Translations under genes and position numbers: made by a program | Shown: piece after piece, positions 47,686 through 58,630 of the stretch | Numbering within the stretch: position 1 is the first letter of the stretch | Layout: every line of letters begins with the position of its first letter | Origin: Arcuatula senhousia | Lineage: Eukaryota > Mollusca > Bivalvia > Mytilida > Mytilidae | Direction: 5' to 3' | NCBI GenBank assembly: GCA_963971305.1 | Contig: OZ020307.1 | Location: 10,553,501 to 10,617,500, forward strand | DNA: 64,000 bases | Notes under the pieces: generated by a model | Seen by the model: only the letters and a program-made list of their open reading frames with translations | The model's database searches: none | Told to the model about the DNA's origin: nothing

Positions 47686-48382
47686 AACCCCGTTTCGGAG
47701 AAGAGGGGGTATACTGTTTTACCTGTGCCCGTCCGTAGTTCCGTCCCGCTTTTTGTATAAATTGTACTTTTTACATGTTATACTTGACGGATTTTGTTCA
47801 AATTTTACACAATGATGAGTCCTTATGGTAAGACAGATCATTTGGTACCATAGAGGGTCTGAGGGGATTATGCCCCACCCCCCTCAAATAACAAAATACT
47901 TGGTACCATAGAGAGTCTGACCCTCTCAAATGACAAAATACATTATACATTGTATCTTGAAAACAATTGAGATCCCCACCCTATAACCATATATATTCTT
48001 AGTCCTTATGGTAAGACAGATCATTTGGTACCATAGAGGGTCTGACCCCCTAAAATGATCTGTATACATTATATCTTGAAAACCATTGAGATCCCCAGCC
48101 TATAACCATATATATTCTTAGTCCTTATGGTAAGACAGATCATTTGGTACCACAGAGGGTCTGAGGGGGGTTCATGCCCCACCCCCTCAAACGACAAAAT
48201 ACTTAAAAACTATTTAGATCCCCACCCTTTAATCATGTATGGTTTTTCTCCTAATCATCAGACGAAGCATTTGGTACAATACTGAGTCCATCAAACATTT
48301 ACTTCCTGTTTGTTGTATAACACATTGCATAGTTGTGAAAGCGGGGGTATCACTAGTGAGCATTGGCTCACAGATTTCTTGT
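47686..48382 (+). mobile_element. Tandem-core element, GGGGGTAT termini
   Basis: Starts AACCCCGTTTCGGAGAAGAGGGGGTATACTG, then GCCCGTCCGTAGTTCCGTCCCGC. Core units carry AGTCCTTATGGTAAGACAGATCA (about 47818, 48000 and 48120) and CATTTGGTACCATAGAGGGTCTGA. It ends GCGGGGGTATCACTAGTGAGCATTGGCTCACAG...CTTGTT, with a TGAGCATTGGCTCA hairpin. No coding capacity. Confidence 0.6.
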
Positions 48383-48589
48383 TAATATAAGATAAAGTTG
48401 AAAAGATGTTTATCAAATATATAAGATAACTTTAAGATATCTGATAAAAAAATATAAGACATCTTATGAAGTTTATCAGATATCTTATAAATTTTACGAG
48501 ATATCTTTAAAAATGAATAAATGTAAATACGGCGCTCTTTAAAAATATCTCATAAAATTGATAATATAAAACACTTCATGCAGCCCATT

Positions 48590-48872
48590 AAGCTTTACAA
48601 AATTCTCCAGTGGGTCGAAGTCGTCTCATTATAGGGATTATGGGCCTTAAATATAAAAAATAGCGTTTTTCATGTTTTTGTCCTATAGAATGAAACTTTT
48701 ACAGATAGAGAAAACGAGAAAAGCTGTAGCTTGCTTAAACCTTCAGCTCAGTAAGCTCTACGAAAGTGTCCATTGTGTCGATGATTTCAGATGACCCGTT
48801 ATAGAAGAGACCCTTATGGCTTAACTGCTTAAGCACCAGGTGAACAATTCAAGCCCCCGGGAGCCTCTTGTT
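48590..48872 (+). mobile_element. Hairpin-ended element, GGGAGCCTCTTGTT terminus, single core unit
   Basis: Contains 'cctatagaatgaaacttttacagatagag' and 'agctgtagcttgcttaaaccttcagctcagtaagctct', the inverse of the core at 14718-15545. It ends CAGGTGAACAATTCAAGCCCCCGGGAGCCTCTTGTT. The left part is truncated. Confidence 0.55.
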
Positions 48873-49499
48873 GATTTTGCTTTTGAGTCAAATTTAAACA
48901 GGAACTTTCAATAAACATGTATCTTGAGGCCATGTAAAATTTGCTGAAGATAATAGAAGATAAAACGATTTGGTTTTTCTTTCTTTCGGGGTGTGGTGGA
49001 TAAGATATTTCCGAACAATTTATGTGATGTATAGTATGAATCGTTATCCCTAACAAGAACTGCAAAGTTATATGCATACAGATATGTCAACGAGTAAACT
49101 TTGAATCAGAATCATAATTCGGAAGTCGAAATATTAATGAATGGAAAGACAAGTCTCCTACCCAATATTTTGTAAAGAAGCCAAATTTGTAATTGTTAGA
49201 ATAAGTCATAAGTCTTATCTTTGTTTTACTTGGACAGAAATGTCAAAATTCACATAATTTGTTATCTGTATGGACTGCCACACTAAGATATACTGTCATA
49301 CCTCAAAACACCACTTATAAGGTGACTTCTCGTAAAAATGGTTTATGTAAAGATTTGAGAGAATAACTTAAATCGTTCTTAATTTGTTAATCTTTTTCTT
49401 GACTGGGCTAAACTGATTCCATATAAATTGCCAACCAAAACCAACTTTACTTGAAGTCTTGGTAAAGCTTAACTCCAGGTATGCTTGTTATTTTTTTGC

Positions 49500-49830
49500 T
49501 TTGTCATCATTGGTTGGGCAAAAAAAAAACTAGTTAACCCCGTAACATTTTATTTGCGCCTGTCCTAAGCCAGGGGTCTTTATCACAGCTGATGTTTTTA
49601 CTTTATGTTATTTGTTCTTAGTCAAGGAGAGATCTTTCTTTGACATTTAAAACCATATTTTTAATCTAGGGCCACTTGCAAAACAGTTGAGCAGCGATCA
49701 CTGGCCACATTGAAGGCTACTTACTTGGCTGTTTTCCACTGCAGATTTTATCAAATTGTCGATTTTTTTTAATTTTAGGTTGTGTCGCGTACACTTATTC
49801 CACATCTCATTATCTTCCATTACCATGTTT
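49500..49830 (+). repeat. Dispersed repeat 'GGGCCCAAAAAAACTAG', copy 2
   Basis: GGGCAAAAAAAAAACTAGTTAACCCCGTAACATTT, then CCTGTCCTAAGCCAGGG, and the end GTTGTGTCGCGTACACTTATTCCACATCTC. Related to copies at 20500 and 62962; more diverged in the middle. Confidence 0.55.
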
Positions 49831-50284
49831 GAAATAGGCTTTCAAATTGACAAACCATATTTCATTATATCTTACAAGGCGATTTGTTTCAGTGAAGGAA
49901 AACCACAAATTTTCTGCGAACTTGATAAATGGATTTTTCTTGAGACCATCCATCACAAAAATGAACTAATTAAAATTGCTCATAACCAAAATATCAAATG
50001 GCAACTTGGTAAATATGAATGAAATTTCTCATTTTCTATAAAGTTTTCAGATAGTGATTACAGGTATGTAAACCACAGCCCATCTTAATAGAGCTTACAA
50101 TCCGGCTATATGGAAACATGCTTACGATTTGATTACAATTTTTTTCTAAAATCAAAGCGACTCGACTTGCATCATTTTTCCGGTCACTTCTAATAACTTT
50201 GAACCAACCATTTCTTAATTTTAAAATGTCTGTCCTAGGTCCTTAAATTTCTTATGTGTTTGACCTTACTTATTAGTTTTACCT

Positions 50285-51339
50285 TTTTAGCTCACCTGGA
50301 CCGAAGGTCCATGTGAGCTTTTATTATCACGTGGCGTCCGTCGTCGTCGTCGTCGTCTGTCGTCGTCTGTAAACAATTTTTCAAACGTTAACTTGTCCGA
50401 CACCATAAGTCCAATTGCAACCAAACTTGGTACAGTTGTTTAGTGGCATTATGTGTACAAAACTATCGTTCGGATTTTTGATTCGTAAAAAAACCATGGC
50501 CGCCATGGCTAAAAATAGAACATCGGGGTCAAATTACAGTTTTTTGCAAATAACTCAAAAACGGTAACAAATATCAAAATTCTGGCTCAGGGTTTTAGTG
50601 ATCCGCACCTCAAGATCTACCTGCCCAGAAATTTTCAAAAAGATCCAACAACGGATGTAGGAGTTATGGCCCTTTTTCTGGATTTTTTTCAAAATTTTGC
50701 ACTTATTTAGCCCTATATCTTAAAAACTATACAAGATATTTCAAAATTTCAAATTGCCTATGATCAAGCACATCAAGATCTATATTTCATGTAATAAGGT
50801 CAAAGCTGTAGGACCATTCCTTTTAGGAGTTATTGCACTTAAAACGTCAAAATTTACCATTTTTCATTACTTTTCCCCTGAATTTCAAAGATTAATTTGT
50901 CTGACACCAACTGCATTTAAACTTGGCACACTTGTATAATAGCATATATGCTACAATTCTATCGTTCGGATTTTAGATTCGTCAAAAAACATGGCCGCCA
51001 TGGCTAAAAATAGAATATAGGGGTAACTTGTAGTTTTTTGCTAATAACTCAAAAATGGTTACAGATATCAAGATTGTACAAGAATCAAAAGTGATCAGCA
51101 TATTAAGATCTACCTGTCCTGAAATTTTGAAAAAGATCTAACCGCTGATGTGGGAGTTATTGCCCTTTTTGAATTTGTTTTTTCAAAATTTTGCACTTAT
51201 TTAGCCCTATAGCTTGAAAACTATACAAGATATTTCAAAAAATTTAAATTGCATATGAATAAGGACATTTATATATCTACAAAATATGTGTATCAATGTA
51301 GCTCAGGTGAGCGATTCAGGCTTCTGGGAGCCTCTTGTT
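50285..51339 (+). mobile_element. Hairpin-ended AGCTCACCTG element, copy 2
   Basis: Hairpin AGCTCACCTGGACC/GGTCCATGTGAGCT at 50289-50319, then a longer GTCGTCGTCGTCGTC tract. Two core units follow (first at about 50385, second at about 50890), then the right terminus AGGTGAGCGATTCAGGCTTCTGGGAGCCTCTTGTT. It is the most diverged of the three full copies. Confidence 0.7.
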
Positions 51340-53612
51340 GATATTAAAGATTCCTGTCCGGTTATTTAAAAACAGATATAGAACAATAATAAAACCAGAT
51401 ACAGTTGCACTTAATTTTATTAAAAACGACTATACAAAGTCAAAGTATATCCTACATATGTGATCAGAATCGAAAACTATATAAACGACATCTGTACTTC
51501 TCTAAATCCGAAATGTAATCACTCATATACAGTGACATATCTACGTATAAATTATGAATACAAATAATGAAAAAAGAAATAAAATGACAGTAAATAAAAA
51601 CATTTGATCTATTTATTTATATGGATGTTTCATCAAAGTATGCGGCAATAATGCAAATAAAGAAGAAGAAAAAAAACAAATGGAGTGTGATAAGAAAATA
51701 AATGGAAATATTTGGTATTGTTCTGTCACAGAAATAATCATGATGATTGCAATGACATTTTTTATTGAATTTTGAAACCCGGCCGTTTCCATATGCATTA
51801 TACATATAGAATTGTTGCCTTGGCTAACATCCGACAAACCAAGTCACAAGCAATAGTGTGCCTACCCGACACTAAGTATATTGTTTTATTCCTTTTTCAT
51901 TGCAAACATTTTTTCTCATATTTTATCATGTTCTATCATTTATCAAATGTTTTAATTAATAAATTAACGATTGGAAGATCGGTCAATGCGTTCCAATGTT
52001 TGATTAATTATTCATAATCTGGAGTCGGATCACACATTTACATTGTACATACAAAATTTTCGGCTTATGAATTATTATTAAACAGAAATGACATTGTAAA
52101 AATTCATATAGTAACTATAAGAATATTTTCAAAATTTCACCCATGCAAATCACAGATCTGCTAACTGTTGGTTGTACAAAACTTTTCTATATCGCATACT
52201 ATTTTTCTACAACAAAACAAAGCACAAAAATATCAGTTTGTTATGAAGTACGAAAGATACATGTAGGTGAAAACAAATTATACAGAAACAAAAGATATGC
52301 ATTGCGACTGAGACTAGAGCACTGACGCTAGTATATATTACAATCCACAGTTTAAAGAAAACAGGACAACACGGACAGCCTTGACATGCACCCAAATATA
52401 TAAATAAATATTTTATCATGCTGTTATAAAGTATCTAATATTGATGTCTGAAGATGAAACGAAAATGATCATAAGAGTGATGATTAATACTACAAAACAT
52501 AACAACATCGTGTGACATTTTGCTGTAATGAGGAAATCAGTATTGATAGAAAATTAGCATTTTTGATAGTTTGACGACCTTTAGGCACCTTTTCCAATCA
52601 ACAGAACAATAAAATAGGTATTAGATATGCAACAACAATAAGATAGGTATTAGATATGCAACAATAGTAACAACAAAAATGCAAGAATGACCTTTGATTT
52701 GTGTTTTTTTTTTATTCCACTGTTTTAAACTTATAAAATATCATTCAACAAGAAACAGAAAAAGAAGAGTAAACAACGTTAAAAATATATTTTGCAACGA
52801 GATAAAAACAAGCGAATAAAAAAATCAACAAACCAAAAAATTACTTTCGGGTGTATAAATTTCAAATCTATTTGAATCTTAGTGAATATAAAAACAAGCG
52901 AAAATTGACCAGACATCTATAACAGGAAAGGTTGTCTTAAATATTGACTAAGACGCGGTAGTCAGAAAGGTCTCGCAAATACTTAAACTTCAGAATTAAT
53001 ATTTCACCAATTGAAAAAATCAAAATGCATATCTGAAAAGCTATACTAAATAAACGTAAAAAATAAAAATAAAAAGACTTTGCATTTTTATAGTTTAGTG
53101 TTAAAGAATATTTGATTGACAAACACGTGAACAAACAACCATACGAACTTGAAGGACAATTTAATAAGGCCCCCATATCCTTGACGCGTTGCCCTGCCAG
53201 CTGGATTTCAATATAAATTTTATCAACGCTTTTTAATGCAATGAGAACAGGATGCTATTCTCAGCACAGGGGATGACTACTTAGAAACTGACTTCGTTCA
53301 ATACAGTCAAGCCCCTGTGCTATAAAGCTGTGACATCCCATATTAACTGACCTAGACTTTAATGGAATTTTGAGACAGTTAAGAATGTGACTGTATTGGA
53401 AATAAGACACAATATATTTTCTATTCTATTAACGTGTTTCAAATAAAGATTTTCTTTGGCTTAACCTATTTTTTTATTTGACAATTTGGTAATTTGAAAA
53501 TTCATGTTAAAATTTTGTACTCGATATCTTTAGATCAGATTTTCTTTATTCTGTACATAGATTCACGGAGAATTAAGTTTAGGACTGAGAATATCATAAC
53601 AATTGTCTCAGT
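51340..53612. other. Intergenic and 3' flank of the secreted-protein gene
   Basis: AT-rich, no recognisable gene. Two near-identical GATAGGTATTAGATATGCAACAA-like segments lie at about 52614 and 52642. An inverted repeat AGCACAGGGG/CCCCTGTGCT sits at 53263-53272 and 53312-53321. TTTATT (AATAAA on the minus strand) at about 53473 may serve the gene at 53613-55496. Confidence 0.4.
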
Positions 53613-55496
53613 TTAAGGAAATTGAACAATGATATCGGAACCAGCCTGTACAAACCAAGGTGCCTCCTCGTGTGAAAAATAAAACCGCTTCCCTGTAACT
53701 GGATGTCGGGGAAGGGACTCTGTAATGGCTAAATCATGGCGATTATCTATTCTTAAGTTACTAACCGCTTTTAGATTTTCATCGCGATATTTTGAAAAGT
53801 AGCAGAAATTAAATGGATACGATCTAACGAAATTAACATCATACAAAACAAATCTAGTGGAGTCAGCCACAATAGTAAAGCGGAATAACAGACTACTACC
53901 ATCGCTGAAATTTACACTGATACTGTTTGTCTCATCGTTTACCATTACACTTTCTATAGAGACGGGAGCATAAGTGGGCATCACTCCAATGTTAGGTCCT
54001 ATGAATATTCCTGATGACTCGGACACCGCTTCGGGATATTGTTCTAACAAGGGTCGTAACTCTGCTAGAGTGTACAACACTAACCTTCCATCTGAATGAA
54101 GAGTTATAACTTTATAATATGGTGCTCTCCTTCCTCTTCTTGCCATTATTGTCATTTGATCAACGAAAAGTTTATTTTCCGGTGAGTGTGCAGAATTAAG
54201 CTCCATTTTTGTGTTTGAGCTAGATGAGTGTTGAATACCGTAAACCTCTAGATGGCTATCGTGAAATAGATCTAACGTGGACACAATAGGGTCGTCTGAC
54301 TGGAGTTCAAACCTTAGGAAGTCTATCTCCACCGGTAACGTCGACCCGGAGAACTGAATCCTGATGGCATTGTGAGTGTCGTGTGAAAAAGCATCTCTTG
54401 GGATGGTCCAGGAATGAGAACGTGCGGAATAATAAAACATTCTGTGTTCAACTTTAGACCAAGTCAGTGTCTCATGTACAAAATATTGAATACTGACCAA
54501 AAGCAGCTGTGGGTTTACCAGGCCTAGAGTGAATGCTCCCGAGACAGCTTCCCTCTCATACTGGAGGGGCATAGTAAACTTAACGTAGATGGCAGCTGAT
54601 GTCGGTTCAACGATTACACCAGCCATAGCTTTAGGGTTGCCCAAGAAAGTGTCTGCATTAAACTCCATAAAACCAGTACTGCTGCCACCTAGTTCCTGGT
54701 TAGAATTATCATCCACGCCAACAGACCAAAGAGTTATGTTTCTCATATAACACTTGTTGGTTTGCTCAAATTTCTCTTCCCAATAACGACCGTAACCTGT
54801 GTTGTTAAGATACTCCGATTCCGCTGAAATTTGCATCCCAATCGAATAACTTGATTCGAAGCACATGAAAATGTTATATTTTTCTAAACATTGGAACGGT
54901 TCGTTTTTCGGTTTCAGGACAACAATTTGAGTTCTCGTATTGTCAATATACGGCATTGGTAACTGACTGAATGTCACATGTTCTGTAAGAGCCTTGGTAC
55001 AGAAAAAGATCTGGTAGCTGGGTTGTAGCTCTAAGAGTAGCTCAATGCTGTCTAACTCCGTCCCGTAATTGTCTGACAAATGAACGATTATTCTGAGATT
55101 ATGATACCCTGGCGATAGAAGCATTGACTGGGTGACGGGGCCTGTCTCAGAGAAAACGTTCCACATATGTCCCCAGTTAGTGCGGTAGACTGTCTCAAAA
55201 TCGGCAACAGTATGATTATTCATAAGTAACAGTACATGATCCGACAGCCCGTCATTAGAGTAACGGATGTTAGTGACTGTCACCTTAGTCTGTGCTGAGA
55301 GACAGAAAGCTATATCTACGTATTCCTCCTCATAGAGAAGTAGAGTCCTCTTCATGGAGCCTCCTCCTCTCCACATTATCCTGTTTTGATGCTCCTCGAG
55401 GTCGGCCGAATCCTCCAACTCGATGGTCACCCTATTGCCGTTGTGACGGACGGAGAAGACCAGGCACAGCACAGATAAGAGCACTAGGAGAAACAT
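53613..55496 (-). CDS. Secreted 627-residue protein of unknown function, intronless
   Basis: One uninterrupted frame with its own ATG and stop. Residues 1-15 (MFLLVLLSVLCLVFS) are a clear signal peptide with no other membrane segment, so the product should be secreted. Residues about 50-165 look like a beta-sandwich: the pattern 'VTVTNIRYSNDGLSDHVLLLMN...GYHNLRIIVHLSDNYGTELDSIELLLEL' type blocks resembles carbohydrate-binding or galactose-binding-like folds. A second block with the same logic ('HNAIRIQF...VEIDFLRFEL') lies near 370-400. The last 180 residues form another beta-rich region without Cys clusters. N-glycosylation sequons include NHT, NNT, NIT and NFS. In a genome where its neighbours have large introns, a single 1.9-kb exon suggests a retrogene origin or a lineage-specific family. 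No function is assigned. Confidence 0.85.
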   Translation of the reverse strand: MFLLVLLSVLCLVFSVRHNGNRVTIELEDSADLEEHQNRIMWRGGGSMKRTLLLYEEEYVDIAFCLSAQTKVTVTNIRYSNDGLSDHVLLLMNNHTVADFETVYRTNWGHMWNVFSETGPVTQSMLLSPGYHNLRIIVHLSDNYGTELDSIELLLELQPSYQIFFCTKALTEHVTFSQLPMPYIDNTRTQIVVLKPKNEPFQCLEKYNIFMCFESSYSIGMQISAESEYLNNTGYGRYWEEKFEQTNKCYMRNITLWSVGVDDNSNQELGGSSTGFMEFNADTFLGNPKAMAGVIVEPTSAAIYVKFTMPLQYEREAVSGAFTLGLVNPQLLLVSIQYFVHETLTWSKVEHRMFYYSARSHSWTIPRDAFSHDTHNAIRIQFSGSTLPVEIDFLRFELQSDDPIVSTLDLFHDSHLEVYGIQHSSSSNTKMELNSAHSPENKLFVDQMTIMARRGRRAPYYKVITLHSDGRLVLYTLAELRPLLEQYPEAVSESSGIFIGPNIGVMPTYAPVSIESVMVNDETNSISVNFSDGSSLLFRFTIVADSTRFVLYDVNFVRSYPFNFCYFSKYRDENLKAVSNLRIDNRHDLAITESLPRHPVTGKRFYFSHEEAPWFVQAGSDIIVQFP

Positions 55497-56378
55497 TATT
55501 ACGTGATGATCTAACGGTGTTCCAGCATATATCGATCGTTACGCCCTTCAATCACAGTATGTAGGATGAATATTAAGTAAGAATATCATTAATTATGACA
55601 GGTTATGTTTCACTATTTTTTTTGTAAAAATACATACTGTAATGACATCTCTGATTTCTGTAAAACAAGAAAAAAATCTTTTTTTCAGCTTCCCACTCAT
55701 GGACATGGATAGCATATAAATGATTTAGTAAGCCTTTGTTTTGTTTAGTTCGATTAGTTCGATTTTCAAAAATAGACTTATTTGCTTTTTAAGTGTATTT
55801 AATCATAAAAAGAACTTATAATGCTTGTAGATCTATTCTTCAAGGGATTGTACTCTGAGGGAATAAAATTTATTAGCTACGTTCATCACATCAGTGTACA
55901 TATAACTAAATTCTTTTTTTCCGATGTATATATTCAAAAAGTTTAGCTTTAGAAAAGGAAAAGAAAGTATGCCCTGTCTAACCCAAGGATGTGGGCATGG
56001 ACCGGTGTAAAATTGAGTATGCAATAAAACTAGGTATTTGAATTCGTTCTAATATTATCTAAGATTGTACAATATATTTTTAGACCTTAGATGTGAAATG
56101 TCGTTCTTGTTAACATGCCACAAATATTCTGTAAAATTCTATTAACAATGTCCCAGCCAGCCTGACACCCATAATACATCATAGTTAACAGAGTTTTATT
56201 GTTTGGTGGTTTGTCTTTATAATTTATTGTTATTAAAGAATGAATCATCAAAGTTTTGTTTTTCATCTCCCACTATCTGTTTTGTTTCTATAAAGCGTAT
56301 TTCCCAATTTTACATAATTGGATTTATATTACCTTCATAAATATCTTGGTATGATTCTTAGAATTATGATAAACGTCG
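55497..56378. other. Intergenic, no gene seen
   Basis: It holds the promoter side of the secreted-protein gene. An AT-rich stretch follows; no TATA box at a convincing distance was identified and no repeat border is clear. Confidence 0.35.
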
Positions 56379-56703
56379 TACAATACAATACAATACAATA
56401 CAATACAATACAATACAATACAATACAATACAATACAATACAATACAATACAATACAATACAAATACAATACAAATACAATACAATACAATACAATACAA
56501 TACAATACAATACAATAATACAATACAATACAATACAATACAATACAATACAATACAATAATACAATACAATACAATACAATACAATACAATACAATACA
56601 ATACAATGCAATGCAATGCAATGCAATGCAATGCAATGCAATGGCAATGGCAATGCAATGCAATGCAATGCAATGCAATGCAATGCAATGCAATACAATA
56701 TAA
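56379..56703. repeat. Pentanucleotide microsatellite (ACAAT)n then (GCAAT)n
   Basis: About 325 bp of pentamers. ACAAT units run from 56379 to about 56605 with a few indels, then switch to GCAAT until about 56690, and return to ACAAT for the last units. Two GGCAAT interruptions lie at about 56643-56655. Long open frames in all phases are artefacts of a stop-free pentamer. Confidence 0.98.
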
Positions 56704-56744
56704 TGCCAAAAATGTATACAACATACAAAAAAAAAATATATATA

Positions 56745-57195
56745 TATTAATACAAAAACCAATACAATACATTACTTTTACATTCTGTATACATATATGG
56801 ATAAAACTATTTGCAAAAAGGTGTTTCAGATATGAAAGTGGAACTAGTATTGTAAACTGCTTTTTAAACCTGTCGTACACTGCACTACGGATGGAGGAGG
56901 GGAGGTTCCACTGTTTACTGTTCTTGCATGGAGAGAAAGAGTATTTATAAGAGACTATCATTGATAAAACAGCTACAGACGTTTTCATCCGTAAATCTAC
57001 GGATGAATATGGCATAATCGAGCACACGAATCTTGTGTAGCTGTATCCCAATTTTTTAAACGCTCTGTATGATTTTATGTCTTGCCATTTCATTTAAGCT
57101 GCGTTTTAGAAAATTTAGTTGTTACGTTTCAGATGCCGATATATTTTGTCAAAATGCTTGTTCCATCTTAGGTCATTCTGTATTGCTGTACCAGG
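56745..57195 (-). pseudogene. Decayed non-LTR retrotransposon ORF2, C-terminal fragment
   Basis: On the minus strand, 57193-57125 reads GTAIQNDLRWNKHFDKISAS, the conserved 'Y-L-G-(V/T)-x-I-x-x-D-L-x-W-x-x-H' region near the end of the reverse transcriptase of CR1/Jockey-type elements. After stops and frameshifts, 56950-56855 reads YKYSFSPCKNSKQWN then LPSSIRSAVYDRFKKQF, matching the usual 'S-F-F-P-x-T-I-x-x-W-N-x-L-P' tail. The middle is shortened compared with intact elements. The 3' end leads into the pentanucleotide array, as expected for elements ending in short tandem repeats. It is not functional. Confidence 0.7.
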
Positions 57196-58109
57196 CAATG
57201 CTGTTGATGTTTCTATTGAAAGTTTGTGCTAGTGTAGGGTGTAGTCATATGAAACTGGGTTTCTTTTAGTTGTAACCTGAAGGACTGGACACCTAGTCAG
57301 GATGGGATGAAATTAGCTAGTCCTCCCATTTTGCCGCCGCCGCTGTTAGGTCATGTATTTCTGAGCCATCTGTGTTCCTCGCATGACAGTTCTTCTATGC
57401 TGTCGTCTGGGCAAAACAAACGCAATGTGATGTGTTTGGTGTCAGTCGTTTTTGTAAACATAAACAAGTAACAACATTGGGCCCAAATCCCGGGAGGCAG
57501 ATCACTTCCATTTTAAAATGAGATAAGGATGAGCCGCTGGAATAGGTACCTTTTTCACGCCTCGTAGGATATAAAAAGGTATACTTTTTCAATATTCCTA
57601 ACATGATATGATAAGGCTGGGGGTCCTTGGGTGCCAGCCGCTCACCCCTACCAAAAATTATCATGGAGTGACACCCCGGGGGCCAATACCGTGTCTTTTG
57701 GGTACACCAGATGTAACATGTATATTTTCAGAGGTTTGTGTGCCGTTTGTTTGAGGAAGTTAGTAAAGCCTTGACAAAGTCTATTACAATGACATCTGTT
57801 GTTGTTTTGTGCAAGCTCCTTGCATTGTTTGCCTTTATTTCTATTTTTTTCAATACCATAGTCGTAATGAGTGTTATTGTCCCTTGTTTAGACACTAAAA
57901 TTAAAACCAAACTCTTTCAGCATGCGCCGGAAAGTAATCTTCACAGCGTGATGATTTTCTGTGCTATCAAATTGAAAGGGGACGTTCACTGTAAGGGGCG
58001 AACTATTTTGGTTGCATAACTTTTGTTTCACTCCCCATTGTTTTTATTCCCAAAATTTTGGAATCTGTCAATTTTATTCTAGCATAATATTTGTTGTTTT
58101 TTTCGTACT
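57196..58109. other. Intergenic, upstream of the TPR exon
   Basis: 57400-57665 contains a stretch (GGTAGGGGTGAGCGGCTGGCACCC on the minus strand) that looks like a dispersed repeat, with an 89-codon open frame that I do not consider a gene. The part next to 58110 would be the promoter of the TPR gene. Confidence 0.3.
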
Positions 58110-58199
58110 ATGAGTGCAATCGAACTAAAAAATCAAGGAAACAAGTTCTTTGCTAGCAGAAGCTACGATTCAGCAATAAATTGCTATTCAAAGGCGATT
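58110..58199 (+). CDS. STUB1: First coding exon of a TPR protein, probably STUB1/CHIP
   Basis: Thirty codons start at ATG 58110 and end in phase 0 at a GTAAGT donor (58200). The peptide (MSAIELKNQGNKFFASRSYD...INCYSKAI) is the first helix pair of a tetratricopeptide repeat. It closely resembles the start of CHIP, where 'ELKEQGN' is followed by 'YxxAxxCYxxAI'. CHIP binds Hsp70/Hsp90 tails through three TPRs and ubiquitinates their clients through a U-box. I find no second exon up to 64000, so intron 1 would exceed 5.8 kb and the rest lies outside. Other TPR co-chaperones (UNC45, SGTA, TOMM34) start with similar helices, so the symbol is probable, not certain. Confidence 0.65.
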
Positions 58200-58273
58200 G
58201 TAAGTTGTTCAATAGCCCTCGATTGTTTCATCATGGAAGGGGTAGATACCAATCTATCACCAGAGGGAGCGTC

Positions 58274-58343
58274 TATCAACACTGACAGTGTTGATCAATT
58301 GATCATAGACCTGTATATAAAATATTAAATATACAGGTCTATG
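58274..58343. repeat. Two adjacent stem-loops in the presumed STUB1 intron 1
   Basis: ATCAACACT pairs with AGTGTTGAT across two bases (58276-58295). Then CATAGACCTGTATA (58304-58317) pairs with TATACAGGTCTATG (58330-58343) around a 12-base AT loop. Another AGACCTGT/ACAGGTCT pair lies at about 58717-58754. Confidence 0.7.
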
Positions 58344-58504
58344 GATTGATATAGATATGGCTATAGATAAATATGAATAACTTTTATTAAGAGTTGGCAT
58401 ATAAATACATAATGAGGAACATAGCACTGATGTGCTTTTGACCAACATAATTGTTACCTGAAACCACTTGACTACAATCTACATGCGATAAAGCTTGGTA
58501 TGAT

Positions 58505-58630
58505 TGTTTTTAGGTTTTCGAGACACTTCATCCATACTATGACTTCGGCCACGGACACTTCGTCCATAGACATGTCGGTCCTAGTAAAGATCGGCCATAC
58601 TGTATTAGGACACTTCGGCCATGGTTTAAA
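58505..58630 (+). repeat. CTTCGGCCAT / CTTCGTCCAT motif cluster
   Basis: GACACTTCATCCATAC, GACTTCGGCCACGG, GACACTTCGTCCATAG, GATCGGCCATACTG and GACACTTCGGCCATGG follow one another. A reverse-oriented cluster lies at 63650-63745. Confidence 0.6.

Larger units (their letters stand above)
46119..48530. repeat. Cluster of AAGATATCTT palindromes, split by two insertions
   Basis: AAGATATCTT-type palindromes and near variants (TAAGATATCT, GTGATATCTTC, AAGACATCTTA, CAGATATCTTA, CGAGATATCTT) occur repeatedly at 46119-46205, 47658-47672 and 48391-48512. The three blocks are separated by the elements at 46212-47657 and 47686-48382. Without them they would form one run of about 270 bp. Confidence 0.7.

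Noticed and set aside
56335..57093. Open frames of up to 252 codons across the pentanucleotide array
   Set aside because: A stop-free pentamer gives long frames in every phase; the peptide is a run of the same few residues. Only the retrotransposon remnant upstream has real protein similarity.
57738..58019. 93-codon hydrophobic open frame upstream of the TPR exon
   Set aside because: No recognisable domain, and the reverse strand is equally open; no splice or start context singles it out.
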